Shown here: piece after piece, positions 9,839 through 18,029 of the stretch
How the letters are laid out: each line of letters starts with the position of its first letter
Position numbering within the stretch: the first letter of the stretch is position 1
Origin: Desulfobacteraceae bacterium Eth-SRB2
Lineage (GTDB): Bacteria > Desulfobacterota > Desulfobacteria > Desulfobacterales > UBA11574
DNA length: 64,000 nucleotides
Direction: 5' to 3'
Assembly (NCBI GenBank): GCA_004193595.1
Contig: RPGQ01000011.1
Coordinates: 80,062 to 144,061 of the forward strand
Position numbers and translations under genes: made by a program
Notes under the pieces: generated by a model
The model's input: only the letters and a program-made list of their open reading frames with translations
Databases searched by the model: none
What the model was told of the DNA's origin: nothing

Positions 9839-10300
9839 GTGGAAAGAGGATGCGAGCACTGTGGCAAGAAGTTTATACCCTTGTCCAATATACCCGGTCA
9901 GCGATACTGCTCTTGTCGTCAATGCCAAAATGCCCGACGTAAAAAATGGCGAAAACAGAAACTTGCTATAGACCAAGACTACAAAAACAATCAGGCAGAT
10001 GCTCAAAGACGTTGGTGTGAGAAGAATAAGGGTTATTGGGGGCGGTATCGCGCATCCCATCCGGAATATGTTGAACGTAACCGTCAGTTTCAAAGAGTTC
10101 GGAACCAGCGTCGCAAGGGCGTTAATGAGGCATCAGATACGAGTACCATGATTGCAAAGAGGTACGCGTTAAGTCAGGTAAAAACTGATATATCAGGCTA
10201 TTACAAGCTGGTGCCGGCTGGGCCACAAATGATTGCAAAGAGTGACGTGTTACTTGTAAAACTTGATTTTATTTCAACTGGTTATCCTCACGGTCTCTAA
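9839..10300 (+). CDS. Small zinc-finger protein of the IS21-like element
   Basis: A 153 aa basic protein starting at a GTG with a GGGAG ribosome site. The N-terminus has a Cys-rich finger (CEHCGKKF, then RYCSCRQCQNARRKKWRKQK), followed by a charged, arginine-rich region with a WCEKNKGYWGRYRASHPEY segment. It looks like a DNA-binding accessory protein. The last third (after about residue 100) overlaps two copies of a 13-bp repeat and may not be under protein-level selection. It lies ahead of the ParB-like, istA and istB genes in the same direction. Function is inferred from the finger only. Confidence 0.55.
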   Translation: MERGCEHCGKKFIPLSNIPGQRYCSCRQCQNARRKKWRKQKLAIDQDYKNNQADAQRRWCEKNKGYWGRYRASHPEYVERNRQFQRVRNQRRKGVNEASDTSTMIAKRYALSQVKTDISGYYKLVPAGPQMIAKSDVLLVKLDFISTGYPHGL

Positions 10301-10321
10301 AAAACATCTGATTGCAAAGAG
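10149..10321 (+). repeat. Three direct iterons TGATTGCAAAGAG spaced about 80 bp
   Basis: The 13-mer TGATTGCAAAGAG occurs at 10149-10161, 10230-10242 and 10309-10321, with spacings of 81 and 79 bases. The last copy is 34 bases before the start of the ParB-like gene. The regular spacing suggests binding sites for the ParB-like or zinc-finger protein, or for the transposase. Confidence 0.7.
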
Positions 10322-10354
10322 ATCACTTGATATCATTTAAGGTAGAGCGGTGAT

Positions 10355-11434
10355 ATGGGGCGTGTTATGGAACCCAACCCTGATATAAGGATACGGCGGA
10401 TAGAAATTTGCCATCTTGAGCTTCGGTACGCACATATCAGAGTACATAATCCGGAAGCTGCACTGCGTCTTGCCGCATCCCTTCAGCAGTATAGTCAGAT
10501 CATCCCTGTGCTCATTGTGCCGGCAGAGCATCCAAAATATATCCTCATTGACGGTTATCTGCGGGTGGCTGCGGCAAAGCGTTGTGGTAAAGATACGTTA
10601 TTGGCCCAAATTTGGTGTATGGCTAGGAACAAGAGGCGCTTATTCACGTTTTGGCCAAAACCGGTGAGCGCAAATGGGATGTGTTTGAAGAAGCCGGTCT
10701 AATAAAGGAACTTCATCAACATCAACTGTCTCAGCGTCAAATTGCTGAGCAGTTGGGAAAAGATCAAAGCTGGGTGTCTCGGCGTCTTGCCCTTTGATAC
10801 GCTTGATGAAGAAGTAGTCCAGTCAGTTAAAAGAGGTAACATCTCATGTTGGGCTGCTACAAGGGTATTGACCCCTATGGCGCGCGCCAACGGTCAGCAC
10901 GCAAAGGCACTTGCAGAAAGTTTGATGAAAGAAAAGATCTCCACCCGCAATCTTTTTATCTTTTTTCATCACTACAAAAAATCGAATCGCAAAACACGAG
11001 AAAAAATGGTGCAACATCCGCAGCTCTTTCTTAAAGCCCTTGAGGCCGGCAAACAAGACAATTTGTCTAAACAGCTCAAAGACGGACTGGAGGGGCAATG
11101 GCTCGCAGACGTAAAAATGATCGCTCACATAATCCGTAGGCTTATCAAACAGGCTCCTTCTGTCATCTATGCCAGGCAGAGCAACCTGGATAAACGCTGC
11201 TTGCTTACCGCTTTTGAAGAAACAAAAGATCTTATTTTGTCATTGGACGAAAAAATCAGGAGGATTAACGATGATATCCGAAGACAAGAGACAAACGGTA
11301 ATGACACTGCATTATTCGGGGTGCCCGATACGCAAAATCAGTCGTCTGCTGAACATATCACGCAACGCGGTCCGTCGAATTGTCAGAGGGAAAACAAACC
11401 AAGTTGCCCAGCCCGGCAGTTACCATCATCTTGA
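10355..11434 (+). pseudogene. ParB-like nuclease-domain protein with two compensating frameshifts
   Basis: The first part (10355 to about 10620, frame 2) encodes a ParB N-terminal domain: LRYAHIRVHNPEAALRLAAS, then YILIDGYLRVAAAKRCG. The frame then changes to frame 1 (10627-10794), which reads LIHVLAKTGERKWDVFEEAG and then LSQRQIAEQLGKDQSWVSRR, the helix-turn-helix. It returns to frame 2 for FDTLDEEVVQSVKRGNIS and the rest. Two compensating indels are therefore present; either the gene is dead or the sequence has errors. The terminal 160 bases overlap the start of istA. A ParB/KorB-like gene inside an IS21-type operon is unusual; it may act on the iterons just upstream. Confidence 0.65.
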
Positions 11435-12662
11435 GCCCATAATCCGGGAATACTTTAAGCCCTGCAAGGGCAATGTGGTCCGGGTACGGGAAATTTTAAG
11501 CGATAAATACGGCCATGATATCCCTTACAGCACGCTTACACGTCTGGTGCAAGAGATGGGACTGCGCGGCGACAGGAAAAAGAAAAGGGCCGGATCATAC
11601 AATTTTGGTCCTGGCGAGGAACTTCAGCATGACACCTCACCGCATCGTATCATCCTTGGCGGCAAGAAAATAACAGCCCAATGTGCCGGTCTTGTATTGG
11701 CCTATAGTAGAAAACTCTTTATCCAGTACTACCCTTCATTTACTCGTTTTGAAGCAAAGGTTTTTCTCACTGAAGCGTTAAAGTATATGGACGGCAGCTG
11801 TCCACGATGCATCATTGATAATACCAGTGTCATGGTGGCACACGGCAGCGGCCCGGATGCTCAAATCGCCCCTGAAATGGAGGCTTTTGGAAAGATATTC
11901 GGTATGAGCTTTATCCCTCACTCTATAGGGCATGCCGATCGAAAGGCCCGTGTTGAAAGAAATTTTTCATATGCTGAAAATAACTTTCTTTCCGGAAGAA
12001 CCTTTGCCGACTGGTACGATCTGAATCAACGCGCCCAAAAATGGTGTGATACCGTTGCTAACAAGAAAATCAAACGCTCCTTAGGCATGAGCCCGGATGA
12101 GGCTTATCTGATGGAAAAGCCTCATCTTTTGCCGCTACCTGCGTATATCCCTCCGGTCTATAAAGCATTGCAAAGAATCGTGGATATGTCCGGATACGTG
12201 ATTGTCGATACGAATCGATACTCAGTACCCGAGCGCTTTTGCGGAAAAAAGGTTGAAGTGCATAAGACTTGGGATCGCATCCTGGTCTTTTTTAAACAGA
12301 AAAAAATAGCTGATCACAAAAGAGCCATAAATAAACGGGATACTAAAGTCATCGCCAAAGGTCACCATTTGCCCTTCAATAAATACAAGGATAAAAAAGG
12401 TCCCTGCAAAGAAGAAAAAGCTCTTGTGGGCCGGTGTGATGCTATCGATCAGTATGTGGATGGTATCAAAAAACGTTCCCATGGCACCGGCAAACGCAAG
12501 TTGCAAAGGCTTTTGGATCTTAAACGAACATATCCTGCGGATGCATTTGAAAAGGCAATCGAGGAGGCTCTTCATTACGGCCTGTATGATCTTGCTCGCC
12601 TGGAAAACATGATTCTATCCTACGTGGCGGGTGATTTTTTTAAAATTGAAGAGCAGGATTGA
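11271..12662 (+). CDS. istA: IS21-family transposase IstA-like
   Basis: DDE transposase of 463 aa. The start at 11271 is chosen because AGGAGG sits seven bases upstream; the frame is open further back but lacks a ribosome site. An HTH is at residues 14-40 (CPIRKISRLLNISRNAVRRI) and a second DNA-binding segment follows. The catalytic core shows D in LQHDTSP, D in CIIDNTSVMVAHG and E in RKARVERNFSYAENNF. The C-terminal beta-barrel (VIVDTNRYSVPERFCGKKVE) is typical of IstA. The stop overlaps the istB start (TGATG). Confidence 0.85.
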   Translation: MISEDKRQTVMTLHYSGCPIRKISRLLNISRNAVRRIVRGKTNQVAQPGSYHHLEPIIREYFKPCKGNVVRVREILSDKYGHDIPYSTLTRLVQEMGLRGDRKKKRAGSYNFGPGEELQHDTSPHRIILGGKKITAQCAGLVLAYSRKLFIQYYPSFTRFEAKVFLTEALKYMDGSCPRCIIDNTSVMVAHGSGPDAQIAPEMEAFGKIFGMSFIPHSIGHADRKARVERNFSYAENNFLSGRTFADWYDLNQRAQKWCDTVANKKIKRSLGMSPDEAYLMEKPHLLPLPAYIPPVYKALQRIVDMSGYVIVDTNRYSVPERFCGKKVEVHKTWDRILVFFKQKKIADHKRAINKRDTKVIAKGHHLPFNKYKDKKGPCKEEKALVGRCDAIDQYVDGIKKRSHGTGKRKLQRLLDLKRTYPADAFEKAIEEALHYGLYDLARLENMILSYVAGDFFKIEEQD

Positions 12663-13066
12663 TGAGAAAAAAGCTCCACCAGTTGCTGATTGAATTGCGT
12701 CTTAAAGGCATGGCTAATGTCCTTGACCGAGAACTGAACCGTGCGGAGAAAAAAGGCAGTGCCTTCGATTCAATCCTTTATCGTCTCCTTGCACAAGAAC
12801 TCGCTTATCGTCAAGAGCGCAGCATGCTTTACAGGCTCAATCATGCCAAAATCCCGTGGGACTGGACCCTTAAAACCTTCCCCTTTGATAAACAACTGGG
12901 CGTTAAAAAATCACAGATTATGTCCCTGGCAAGCTTGGCGTTTATTGAACGGGCCGAAAACATTGTCTTTATCGGCAATCCAGTCACCGGCAAATCAGGC
13001 TTAGCTTCCGGGCTTTTACATCAAGCGCTAATTGACGGTTACCGAGGACGGTTTTATTGGGGGTAA
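12662..13066 (+). pseudogene. istB: IstB-like helper ATPase, truncated after 134 codons
   Basis: AAA+ transposition helper, normally about 250 aa. The N-terminal helical domain and the P-loop (FIGNPVTGKSGLA, near residue 103) are intact, then the frame ends at GYRGRFYW followed by a stop. The sequence changes abruptly at about 13060 into the end of a SIR2-like gene running the other way. Walker B, sensor motifs and the right end of the element are missing, so the element should not be able to transpose alone. Confidence 0.85.
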
Positions 13067-13278
13067 TGTCCTGAAGCAATCCTTTTTCTTATTAATGTTG
13101 CAGTTTCTTCTTCATATCCCGTAGTGATTTTAGCAAGATATTCAAGATAATCTTCCCAAGAAGGCAAATCCGCATGCATACCAACCCCAGCACCAGCAAA
13201 TAGGCAACATCCACTAGAGCCAACAAAATCAACTAGTCGTTCAGCTATCGTGTCTATATCAATCGTTTCATTTTCCAT
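13054..13278 (-). pseudogene. SIR2-like NADase N-terminal fragment
   Basis: The ATG at 13278 has AGAGGA at the right distance. The 74 codons read IAERLVDFVGSSGCCLFAGA and then GVGMHADLPSWEDYLEYLAK. The GAGVG plus LPSWEDYL pattern is the start of SIR2-type domains found in anti-phage proteins (Thoeris ThsA, DSR, SIR2-HerA types). The remainder is lost at the junction with the IS21-like element. It may be the downstream gene of the preceding integron cassette. Confidence 0.7.
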
Positions 13279-13409
13279 AATGTTCCTCTGCTGACAGATT
13301 GTGATGATTGGGGGCATTCTTGAGTATTTAATTTTCGTTGTAATCTTGAAACAACTATAAAAGCACAAAACGTCCCGTCTGTTCCCGTGAATACCGATGT
13401 GCGACAATA

Positions 13410-13769
13410 TTAACGTTTAGTTTTCTGATCAAAATAACGACTATCGTTATCAATAATATTAAGAACTTCTTTCGGAATGTTTGAGTAATTTCCAACCCAT
13501 TTGTCTGGAATTGTTCCCTTTAGACTTCGAATCTTAGATTGAGCCCTATAGCATAAGGCTGGGGCATTAGGTCCTGAACGCATACGGCCTTCTATCTTAT
13601 TGGCAATATCAACGAGTTTTGTTGCATTACTCAAGCATAGTATCTTTATCGTAGCATTTTCATAAATTAGGTTGTCGGCGATCATTTTCCCTTGAACATC
13701 AGGATATGAATATGCACAAGAGAGAATAAATTTGGATAGGATTCTAACATGTTTTAATGGTACAACCAT
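13410..13769 (-). CDS. Hypothetical protein, 119 aa, in or after an integron cassette
   Basis: Not recognised. It has no membrane segment or known motif; the middle (NATKLVDIANKIEGRMR, then ALCYRAQSKIRSL) is helical and basic. The ATG at 13769 lacks a good ribosome site. The frame stays open upstream through SAENVRYYGEKLSK into the attC site, which suggests the real N-terminus may be missing or that cassette fusion produced this frame. It precedes the SIR2-like fragment by 131 bases on the same strand. Confidence 0.4.
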   Translation of the reverse strand: MVVPLKHVRILSKFILSCAYSYPDVQGKMIADNLIYENATIKILCLSNATKLVDIANKIEGRMRSGPNAPALCYRAQSKIRSLKGTIPDKWVGNYSNIPKEVLNIIDNDSRYFDQKTKR

Positions 13770-13806
13770 TTTAGAAAGTTTTTCTCCATAGTATCTTACG
13801 TTTTCA

Positions 13807-13869
13807 GCCGAACGGGCTCTTCAGCGGGCGCGATTTTTTTTGCGATCCGCTGAAAGAGCAAGGTTAGAT
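13807..13869 (-). other. attC-like integron recombination site
   Basis: On the minus strand the R'' box ATCTAAC (13869-13863, fits RYYYAAC) contains the TAA stop of the upstream gene. A 13/12-base stem follows, GCTCTTTCAGCGG against CCGCTGAAGAGC, with a single unpaired T, the type of extrahelical base that orients attC folding. After an A-rich loop comes the R' box GTTCGGC (13813-13807), one mismatch from GTTRRRY. The total of 63 bases is in the normal attC range. R'' is the exact complement of the GTTAGAT box at 14728-14722, as expected for the two ends of one cassette. Confidence 0.65.
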
Positions 13870-14691
13870 GTACGTCAGACCCTTTGAATTCAGCCCCAGC
13901 GAACGAATTCTTTCCACAGTATCGCCTATACATTTTAGCATAGTATTGTTGAGATAATTTTCTGCAAGGTCTGGATAATATTGCATCATGAATAACCAGA
14001 GAAGTTCCAAAGAGACTATATAAATTTTAGAAATTTGAATTGTTGCAATTTCTAATTGTTCCAAAGATGCTGGAAGCCAATGAAATTCTAATACAGGCTC
14101 CCCTCTTTTCTCTGCCCACCTTAAAAATGCAACGTGATTTAGATCTCCCTTTCCTGTAATGCTTTCGACAACAGGTTTCCCATGTTTAAGCTTGTTTTTA
14201 TAGTCATTGAAAGCATCCTGATCGCTCCCCATGCCTTTTATTGATTCTGCGACATCGCGGAAACGCGCCTCAATTTGGTCTTCAGTTATTCCATAAGGGG
14301 AGAGACATTCATGTGTTATTGAGGTAAAACCAAAATTTTCAAGCATTTCTCTGGCAGATGTAAAGTGCTTAAATATTCGAGGCAGTGATGTACTTCCCTT
14401 TCTGGACGGATCTTCAACACCTATCGTAAGGTGAAAATTTTTCCCATTAATCTTGTTTCTGAAGGCATGTAACAATAAAGCGAAGTCCTCATAGCTACTA
14501 TAACGCAATTGTAATCCTGAGAGGCATATGCTCTTTTGCTCTATATGATCAGAAATGGTTCTTGCTTTTTCAAGAAGGGCTGTAACTGCATGAAAATTCA
14601 TTCGCATCGCAAACTCGGAATAGTCTGAAACAAACGGGCCTTCTATCAAGGCATCGTCTTTCATTCTTATATGCTCATTACACTTATTCAT
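13864..14691 (-). CDS. Hypothetical cassette-borne protein
   Basis: About 275 aa, unrecognised. ATG at 14691 is used; a GTG at 14703 is in frame and neither has a clear ribosome site, which is common in integron cassettes. No signal peptide or transmembrane segment. Segments such as ICLSGLQLRYSSYEDFALLL and FHLTIGVEDPSRKGSTSL and a helical C-terminus (ELLWLFMMQYYPDLAENYL) suggest a soluble globular protein. Its stop codon lies inside the attC R'' box and a GTTAGAT box sits 31 bases before its start. Confidence 0.55.
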   Translation of the reverse strand: MNKCNEHIRMKDDALIEGPFVSDYSEFAMRMNFHAVTALLEKARTISDHIEQKSICLSGLQLRYSSYEDFALLLHAFRNKINGKNFHLTIGVEDPSRKGSTSLPRIFKHFTSAREMLENFGFTSITHECLSPYGITEDQIEARFRDVAESIKGMGSDQDAFNDYKNKLKHGKPVVESITGKGDLNHVAFLRWAEKRGEPVLEFHWLPASLEQLEIATIQISKIYIVSLELLWLFMMQYYPDLAENYLNNTMLKCIGDTVERIRSLGLNSKGLTYI

Positions 14692-14721
14692 CCTTGAGCC
14701 CACGAGTTTTTATTAATACAC

Positions 14722-14728
14722 ATCTAAC
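14722..14728 (-). other. GTTRRRY cassette-boundary box (GTTAGAT)
   Basis: On the minus strand GTTAGATG precedes the 13864-14691 gene. It is the perfect complement of the R'' box at the far end of that gene, the hallmark of one integron cassette. The other half of this attC is missing because a RIT element starts six bases away at 14734. Confidence 0.55.
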
Positions 14729-14842
14729 CAACAAACCCCGCAGTTAGCGCAGTTTGCCTTTTATTAATGGGTATTTAATGATGGAGCATGATTAACGGTC
14801 CGCCTTCGCTGAAAAGCTATGGCGCGACAAGGAGGTGGCATC

Positions 14843-15721
14843 ATGCTTCATCGGTATTGCAGCAAGTTTCTCGCATATTGTGAGTTGGCCGATTTCTCGG
14901 CGCGTTCCATCCAGGCTTTAACCATCCGGCTCAACGAATTAGCAAACTTTCTGAAAATACAGAGAATTCGGTCCGTTAAAAAGGTTCGTTATCCGCATCT
15001 CATTGATTTTACAGCTGATTATAAAGACCCCTCAATTCATGTTACAAAATCTCGGGTCTGGGCTCTAAGGCAATTTTACCATTTTTTAACGCTTCACCGG
15101 ATCATACCTGAAAATATCGCCACCGGTATACCCTATCCAAAAATCGAAAAAACGGTGCCACAGTTTCTCACACAAGAAGAATATAAGCTTTTAATTCGCC
15201 ACTTCACTGTCCGAGCAGACTCACTAATGGGCCAGAGAAATCTTATTATTATCATGCTGCTGGGAACGCTGGGCCTCAGAACCAGCACGCTGATCGCTTT
15301 GAATATCGAAGATATCGATTTAACCTGCGGTCTGGTATGGACCCGGGAAAAAGGTCGGCGTCAGCGTAATATGGTCCTGCCGCACAGCATTTGTAAAATC
15401 ATTCGAATCTATTTGCAATCCCTGGAACGAAAAAAAGGACCATTGCTGTTATCCAAGCGTAAAAAACGCATCTCCCCACGAACGTTGCAGGATATCTTCC
15501 GTACGGCGGCAGATCAGCTCGGTATCCATAAAAAGCTCCATGCCAGACTATTCCGCCATACGGCTGCCACACATCTCAATAAGGTTGCCGGCATTGATAT
15601 CACTCAGCAGGTCCTCGGCCACAGCCGCCGGGCCAACACCATTAAATACGCTCATCTCAATCCGGACCAGTACGCACTATATATGAAAAAACACCCATAC
15701 ATGAAAAAGGAGGCACCATGA
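14843..15721 (+). CDS. Tyrosine recombinase, RitA-like
   Basis: A site-specific recombinase of 292 aa. Start at 14843 is chosen because AAGGAGGTGG lies just upstream; an in-frame ATG at 14819 has no such site. The core-binding N-terminal domain covers about residues 1-100. The catalytic residues are visible: Arg in TLGLRTSTLIALNIEDID, His-x-x-Arg in LHARLFRHTAATHL, and the C-terminal GHSRRANTIKYAHLNPDQ with the Tyr nucleophile. Its stop overlaps the next gene by four bases. Confidence 0.88.
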   Translation: MLHRYCSKFLAYCELADFSARSIQALTIRLNELANFLKIQRIRSVKKVRYPHLIDFTADYKDPSIHVTKSRVWALRQFYHFLTLHRIIPENIATGIPYPKIEKTVPQFLTQEEYKLLIRHFTVRADSLMGQRNLIIIMLLGTLGLRTSTLIALNIEDIDLTCGLVWTREKGRRQRNMVLPHSICKIIRIYLQSLERKKGPLLLSKRKKRISPRTLQDIFRTAADQLGIHKKLHARLFRHTAATHLNKVAGIDITQQVLGHSRRANTIKYAHLNPDQYALYMKKHPYMKKEAP

Positions 15722-15909
15722 TAGCCCTGATCGATCTTTACCAAAAAGAACTTTTAAAAGTTAACGGTTTTTCTCCATTCACCGTCGAGACCTATACCCT
15801 CAGCATCAACGCCTTTTTCCGTTTTGCCAAAAATGAACTTAAAATAGACCCGGTCAACGTCAATGGCCCCCAACTGCTAAAATGGATACGGTATCTTAAA
15901 AATACCGGC

Positions 15910-15939
15910 ACACGCGGCGCAAGCGCCTGCGCTGCGCGT
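15910..15939. repeat. Short GC-rich palindromic insertion, copy 1
   Basis: A 30-base sequence, identical to 16547-16576, inside the ritB-like gene. It folds as a hairpin: about 12 base pairs with one mismatch and one G-U, loop AGCGCC. Core GGCGCAAGCGCCTGCGC. Its effective length of 28 (or 25) shifts the frame by one. Confidence 0.85.
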
Positions 15940-16546
15940 CGGATACAGCCGGATCGAAAATCATCATTATGCGCTGAAAAGCTTTTTTGCGTTCTTGAGA
16001 AAATCCGGGAATATCCCTTCAAATCCGGCACAGGCCCTGCCGCTTTTGATCACACGCAGGCGACAAGTCACAAAACCGATCTCAACCCAAAACGCTTTTA
16101 AACTGCTCGACTCATTCGATCAGAGCACCTGGCACGGCATGCGAAATCATACCATGGTATCTTTGCTCTGGGCGCTGGGCCTGAGAACCAGTGAATTGAC
16201 CGGATTGAAAGTTCGCAGCTTTGAAACCGGTCATGGCAAACGCACCGGACTGCTACGTGTTCGCGGCAAAAACAAAAAGCAGCGGGCACTGTTTGTTGTG
16301 GATCGACTCTTTGATGAACTCATACGATACCTGTCCCATCCCAAAGCACCGAACAAAAAGTGTGCTCCGCTTTTCCAGGCCGATACCAAAACAACGGCCA
16401 TCTCAAATAGCAGGGTGCAGCGCATTGTCAAAGATCAGGCAAAAAAGGCCGGTATTGTTGCCGGAGTTACCCCTCGGGTGCTCAGACACTCTTTTGCCAC
16501 AGAAATGTATCACTGTGGCGTTCCTCTATCCGATATTCAGGCAATG

Positions 16547-16576
16547 ACACGCGGCGCAAGCGCCTGCGCTGCGCGT
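16547..16576. repeat. Short GC-rich palindromic insertion, copy 2
   Basis: Identical 30 bases to copy 1, 637 bases downstream in the same gene. It interrupts the conserved segment IQAM-VGHDS just before the catalytic tyrosine and shifts the frame a second time. Confidence 0.85.
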
Positions 16577-16675
16577 GGGGCACGACTCGATTGCCGATAC
16601 CTCCATCTATATCCACGTGTCGGATAAACTCAAACAACTGGCACTTGACCAAATCTCTATCTCAAGGAGGCTTTC

Positions 16676-17662
16676 ATGGCAGTAACATCCGATAATTTCT
16701 TTAGGCACATGGATGACTTTTTTAATTACCGGCAGGACATCTATGAGATCAGCCCGCAAACTGTTAAAAGCAATCGCGTTGATTTGGACCTGTTCAAAAA
16801 TTTTATCTACTCACAAAACCTGCGAACAATAGACGGGCCTGCGGTAATCGACTTCCAGTACTATCTCAAAAAACAGCGCCAAAACTGCGGCGCCTCCATC
16901 AACCGCAAGCTTTTTACCCTCAGAAGCTATGGGAACTTTTTTAAACTTTATGATCTCCCATGCGCAGATGCATTGCCGTTTTACGATGTGCTGAAAATAC
17001 GCTCAGGCTATCGCAATCGCCCCTGTGCCTTAACCCCAAAACAAGTCCGTCTCTTGTTAGAGTCCATTGATACCCATACAATACTGGGTATCCGTGATTA
17101 TGCTGTTTACGCTATGATGTACCAACTCGGTTTGAGAGTCGGGGAAGTCCATGACCTGAACCTTGCGGATCTTGATTTTAAAAAGTGTAAAATCAATGTC
17201 ATTGGAAAGGGCCGAAAGCCCCGCACTCTTCATCTAAACGACGAGTTGATTGACATCCTGAGCCAATACATTGCCGTCCGTGAAAGATTTTTGAACAGTT
17301 GGCTCACACCAGCACTGTTTATCTCCAAAAAGGGCAATCGGCTGGCCATCCGGACCATGGAAGACAATCTAAAAAAAATCCTGCTGTACATCCCGTTTGA
17401 GGTGTCATTCAATATCTCATGCCACACGCTTCGTCATAGCATGGCTTCCCATCTGAATGATAATAATGTTGATATCCTGGTAATACAAAGCATCCTCGGT
17501 CATTCTTCAACGCGCAGCACCGAACCCTATATCCACCCGTCTCAAGACAGTATCCGTAAAGCAATGGAAAAACTTCCAGGTATTAAACTTGTCAAAGAAC
17601 TGATACGAAATGGAGAACTTAATTTGCGATTCCAAAAACCGTTTAGACCTAAAAGAGAATAG
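16676..17662 (+). CDS. Tyrosine recombinase, RitC-like
   Basis: A 328 aa recombinase with AAGGAGG before the ATG. The N-terminal core-binding domain is about residues 1-110. Catalytic motifs: Arg in YQLGLRVGEVHDLNLADL, Lys in VIGKGRKPR, His-x-x-Arg in CHTLRHSMASHL, and Tyr in GHSSTRSTEPYIHPSQ. The frame is intact. It closes the RIT trio; a role in joint recombination with RitA and RitB is known for the family, but here RitB is broken. Confidence 0.88.
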   Translation: MAVTSDNFFRHMDDFFNYRQDIYEISPQTVKSNRVDLDLFKNFIYSQNLRTIDGPAVIDFQYYLKKQRQNCGASINRKLFTLRSYGNFFKLYDLPCADALPFYDVLKIRSGYRNRPCALTPKQVRLLLESIDTHTILGIRDYAVYAMMYQLGLRVGEVHDLNLADLDFKKCKINVIGKGRKPRTLHLNDELIDILSQYIAVRERFLNSWLTPALFISKKGNRLAIRTMEDNLKKILLYIPFEVSFNISCHTLRHSMASHLNDNNVDILVIQSILGHSSTRSTEPYIHPSQDSIRKAMEKLPGIKLVKELIRNGELNLRFQKPFRPKRE

Positions 17663-17885
17663 CATCCTTTCTCTGTCTACTAATATTTGTTTTATCGTTA
17701 ACCGTTTTCTAAAACGGAAAGGGGAAGTATTTTTAATTTTCTTCTTCTATTTTTATTGATAATAATTTTTTCTTGAAATGCCCGAAGTATTAATGCAGAC
17801 TGTTAGAAAGTAATTTCTTATCGTCATGTTTTATCAGAAAACGCCAATCCTAATTGCGCCTAACTTTGCATCTTACTGCGGGGTT

Positions 17886-18029
17886 CGTATAGGGTTTTAT
17901 CCTTTGTCCCGCATGTTGGATTGAGCAAAGTTGTGAGATTAGCAGTGATAGATAGTGGGTCAGGGAGCTTTTGATCATCCTTCAGCGGGATGAAGGATAA
18001 AACCATGTTGGACTGAGCCGCTTATGCGG
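17886..18029 (+). repeat. 144-bp repeat R6, copy 1
   Basis: Nearly identical to 20847-20990, same orientation. It contains an internal inverted repeat (GGTTTTATCCTTTGTCCCGC near the start and its complement GCGGGATGAAGGATAAAACC near the end) and a short direct repeat ATGTTGGA(T/C)TGAGC. It begins at the base after the right end of the RIT element. Confidence 0.85.

Larger units (their letters stand above)
9839..13062 (+). mobile_element. IS21-like element with zinc-finger and ParB-like passenger genes, right end lost
   Basis: Four genes in one direction: zinc finger, ParB-like, istA, istB. The left terminus could not be placed exactly; it probably lies between 9700 and 9838, after the truncated RnlA-like gene. 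The right end is missing because istB is cut at about 13062. Canonical IS21 has only istA and istB, so the extra genes define a subtype. Confidence 0.7.
15718..16685 (+). pseudogene. Tyrosine recombinase, RitB-like, broken by two identical short insertions
   Basis: Starts at an ATG with AAGGAGG upstream. Protein-like sequence runs in frame 1 to about 15909, frame 2 from 15938 to about 16546, and frame 3 from 16575 to the TAA at 16683-16685. Each change of frame coincides with an identical 28-30 bp GC-rich palindromic sequence (15910-15939 and 16547-16576). Removing 28 bases at each site restores one frame of about 303 codons with Arg in LGLRTSELTGL, HSFATEMYH (after VLR) and IQAMVGHDSIADTSIYIHVS. 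The gene overlaps the ritC start. As read it makes no full recombinase. Confidence 0.85.
14734..17885 (+). mobile_element. RIT (recombinase-in-trio) element
   Basis: Three consecutive tyrosine recombinase genes on one strand, the first two overlapping by four bases, fit the RIT arrangement. Terminal inverted repeats are visible: AACCCCGCAGTTAG at 14734-14747 and CTTACTGCGGGGTT at 17872-17885 (13 of 14 bases pair as inverted repeats). The inner flanks remain similar for another 20 or so bases. The left end sits six bases from an integron cassette boundary, and the right end abuts a 144-bp repeat. Confidence 0.75.

Noticed and set aside
10149..10321. Three regular repeats considered as a small CRISPR array
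   Set aside because: The repeat is only 13 bp, spacing is about 80 bp, the spacers are partly coding and related to each other, and no cas gene is present.
14843..15721. RitA-like gene considered as an integron integrase because it is divergent from the cassette
   Set aside because: It lacks the extra IntI-specific patch and belongs with two further recombinases within RIT inverted repeats.
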